Assembly (NCBI GenBank): GCA_030642025.1
Contig: DAOWOO010000068.1
Location: 1-7,030, forward strand
Source: Candidatus Zixiibacteriota bacterium
GTDB lineage: Bacteria; Zixibacteria; MSB-5A5; GN15; PGXB01
Length of the DNA: 7,030 bases
Reading direction: 5' to 3'
This document shows positions 5,417 through 7,030 of this stretch, one piece after another. A model generated the notes under the pieces. It had not been told where the DNA came from. It worked only from the letters and a program-made list of their open reading frames with translations, and did not search any database. Numbering within the stretch: the first letter of the stretch is position 1; every line of letters begins with the position of its first letter. The position numbers and the translations under genes are program-made.

Positions 5417-6163
5417 ATGGAGGACTGGATAATCAAACCCCGGGTATTAATAACCCGCGCCAGAGATGACGCCGGGCAGGTTTTCGCCGCTTTTAAAGAC
5501 CGGCTGGAGCCGGTTTACTATCCCGTATTCACCATTACTCCGGATTGGGATAAAGACAAATTAGACGGCTTTATCGCCGATCTTGATAAGTACAACTGGA
5601 TTTTCTTCACAAGTAAAAACAGTGTTAGAATTCTGCTTGAAATACTGAAAGAACGTAACGTCAAAATAAGCGAACGCACCCGGATTGCCGCGGTCGGACA
5701 CAAAACCGCCGAACTGGTGGAGTCGTACGGATTGAAAATATCGCTCGTGCCGCACCACGAAAATGCCGTAGGGCTCCTGGCCGCTTTTCAAAGCTGTGGA
5801 TGTCACCGGGGACCGCAGTATATTGCCCTGCCCCAGGGTGATGCGGCGCCACCAACATTAAAAAACGGCCTGACCAGATACGCCAACAGGGTAAAATGTA
5901 TTATGTTATATAAAACCGAACCGACCGACCCGGGTGAACTGCATGCGGTAGATATGAAAAATATTGATTATTTCATTTTCACCAGTCCTCTGTCAGTCAG
6001 GTTCTTTAAGGATATACATAATAATATAGCCGATTCAGTCTGGATTGCGGCGATCGGAGAACCTACCGCCGAAGCACTGAAAGAACATTTCAGGGAACCG
6101 GATTTCATACCCGAAAAGGCCGATCTGAACGAGATAGTCGAAAAAATCAAGGAGCGTTTATAA
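5417..6163 (+). CDS. hemD: Uroporphyrinogen-III synthase
   Basis: A cytoplasmic enzyme that cyclises hydroxymethylbilane with inversion of ring D to give uroporphyrinogen III. The family is poorly conserved, but this 248-residue protein shows the two-lobed pattern: PRVLITRA near the N-terminus, FFTSKNSVR (Thr65, Ser66), RIAAVGHKTAELVESYG, then YIALPQGDAAPPTL, and in the second half FTSPLSVRFF (Thr189, Ser190) and WIAAIGEPTAEAL. Length matches the family, and its position between hemC and hemB supports the call strongly. ATG at 5417 has no real Shine-Dalgarno. It lies 6 nt after the hemC stop, so translational coupling is likely. A GGAGG (5419-5423) lies inside the first codons. The hemB ATG follows its stop after 1 nt. 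There is no sign of fusion to a cobA-type methyltransferase. Confidence 0.93.
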   Translation: MEDWIIKPRVLITRARDDAGQVFAAFKDRLEPVYYPVFTITPDWDKDKLDGFIADLDKYNWIFFTSKNSVRILLEILKERNVKISERTRIAAVGHKTAELVESYGLKISLVPHHENAVGLLAAFQSCGCHRGPQYIALPQGDAAPPTLKNGLTRYANRVKCIMLYKTEPTDPGELHAVDMKNIDYFIFTSPLSVRFFKDIHNNIADSVWIAAIGEPTAEALKEHFREPDFIPEKADLNEIVEKIKERL

Positions 6164-6164
6164 T

Positions 6165-7030
6165 ATGGAGTTCTATAACAGACCGAGAAGACTCCGACGG
6201 AATAAGATCATCCGCGATATGGTGGCCGAAACAAAACCTGATGTCGGCAAAATGATAATGCCGTATTTTATCTCTGAGACTGGAACAAAACGTATCGAGA
6301 TCCCATCAATGCCCGGCATTTTCCGTGATCCGGCTGATTCGTTTGCGGAGATATTCAAGGCTGATTTCGATCTTGGCATCAATAAGATCATGCTTTTTGG
6401 CGTCGTGGAAAAACGCGATAAAATCGGGTCACTGGCCGATTCGGATGATAACCCGGTAATACAGACAATCAGGAAGCTAAAAGATAATTACGGCGACCGC
6501 CTGATGGTGGCCTCTGATATCTGTCTGTGCGAGTACACCTCGTCGGGGCACTGCGGGCTTGTAACGGGTGAAAAGATTGACAATGACAGTACTTTGGAAC
6601 GACTGGCGTCGATGGCGCTGGTCCATGCCGGGGCGGGCGCCGACTGCCTGGGGCCGTCGGATATGATGGACGGACGGATCGGTTTCATCCGGGAGGCATT
6701 GGAATCGGAGGGGTTTATTGATACTATCATTATGGCCTATACGGCCAAGTACGCCTCTAATTACTACGGCCCGTTTCGTGACGCCGCCGACAGTACACCA
6801 CAATTCGGCGACCGAAAAACATACCAGATGGATTTCCGCAACCGGCAGGAGGCACTTAAAGAATTGCAGATCGATCTTGACGAGGGCGCCGATATTGTTA
6901 TGGTTAAACCGGCGCTGGCGTACCTGGATATTATACATGCCTTCAAGGAGAACTCACCCGTCCCGGTAGCGGCTTATAATGTATCCGGCGAGTATGCCCT
7001 GGCCAAACTAATGGCCCAAGAAAAACTCAC
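6165..7030 (+). CDS. hemB: Delta-aminolevulinic acid dehydratase (porphobilinogen synthase), partial
   Basis: A cytoplasmic enzyme condensing two 5-aminolevulinate molecules into porphobilinogen, the substrate of HemC. The window holds 288 residues; a typical HemB has about 325, so some 35-40 C-terminal residues lie outside. The zinc-type metal site is present: DICLCEYTSSGHCG with Cys120, Cys122 and Cys130. This separates it from magnesium-only enzymes that carry Asp/Ala there. The serine in TSSGHC replaces a histidine common at that place. The two active-site lysines are Lys195 (MAYTAKYASNYYGPFRDA) and Lys248 (MVKPALAYLDII). PVAAYNVSGEYA follows near the right edge. The start is ATG at 6165 with AAGGAG at 6149-6154, 10 nt upstream, inside the end of hemD; one base separates the hemD stop from this start. 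Its zinc dependence and the feo context tie it to metal supply. Confidence 0.97.
   Translation, partial: MEFYNRPRRLRRNKIIRDMVAETKPDVGKMIMPYFISETGTKRIEIPSMPGIFRDPADSFAEIFKADFDLGINKIMLFGVVEKRDKIGSLADSDDNPVIQTIRKLKDNYGDRLMVASDICLCEYTSSGHCGLVTGEKIDNDSTLERLASMALVHAGAGADCLGPSDMMDGRIGFIREALESEGFIDTIIMAYTAKYASNYYGPFRDAADSTPQFGDRKTYQMDFRNRQEALKELQIDLDEGADIVMVKPALAYLDIIHAFKENSPVPVAAYNVSGEYALAKLMAQEKL

Noticed and set aside
6477..6938. Minus-strand open frame of 153 codons inside hemB
   Set aside because: It lies wholly opposite the conserved zinc and lysine motifs of hemB and looks like a mirror frame, with no promoter or ribosome binding site.

Overview
The window is a compact bacterial chromosome segment of roughly balanced base composition. 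It carries three blocks: a secreted papain-like protease, a ferrous-iron uptake operon with its own metalloregulator, and a divergent heme (tetrapyrrole) biosynthesis operon. No rRNA, tRNA, CRISPR array or mobile element is visible. Housekeeping and transport genes on both sides of a shared control region suggest ordinary chromosome rather than an island. The protease architecture (signal peptide, C1A domain, apparent lectin-like domain) and the style of the genes would fit an uncultivated Gram-negative lineage such as the FCB/Zixibacteria-like groups, but that is a weak guess. No taxonomic marker gene is present.

Layout. Minus strand, 1-1243: the N-terminal 414 residues of a secreted C1A cysteine peptidase, running off the left edge. 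It has its own sigma70-like promoter (1337-1364), a perfect 14-bp palindrome near the predicted transcription start, and a strong Shine-Dalgarno. Positions 1365-1489 hold nothing I can name, and no convincing terminator follows feoB. Minus strand, 1490-4291: a tight operon of a DtxR/MntR-family regulator, feoA and feoB. Positions 4292-4519: a divergent control region. Plus strand, 4520-7030: hemC, hemD and hemB, nearly abutting, with hemB cut by the right edge.

How the parts may work together. FeoB, assisted by FeoA, imports Fe(II). HemB, HemC and HemD convert 5-aminolevulinate through porphobilinogen and hydroxymethylbilane to uroporphyrinogen III, the precursor of heme, siroheme and cobalamin. 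The first gene of the iron operon encodes a metal-dependent repressor. A perfect TTAGAT/ATCTAA palindrome sits exactly between the -35 and -10 of the iron promoter and just upstream of the -35 of a well-formed heme promoter, and the two -35 boxes overlap on opposite strands. One metal-loaded regulator could therefore switch off iron uptake while affecting heme synthesis.

The most interesting unexplained structure is the predicted ~160-nt leader of the hem transcript. It begins with a 9-bp hairpin at the predicted transcription start, followed by two more candidate stem-loops and possible alternative pairings. This could be an undescribed RNA element controlling heme synthesis, but folding and comparative evidence are lacking here.
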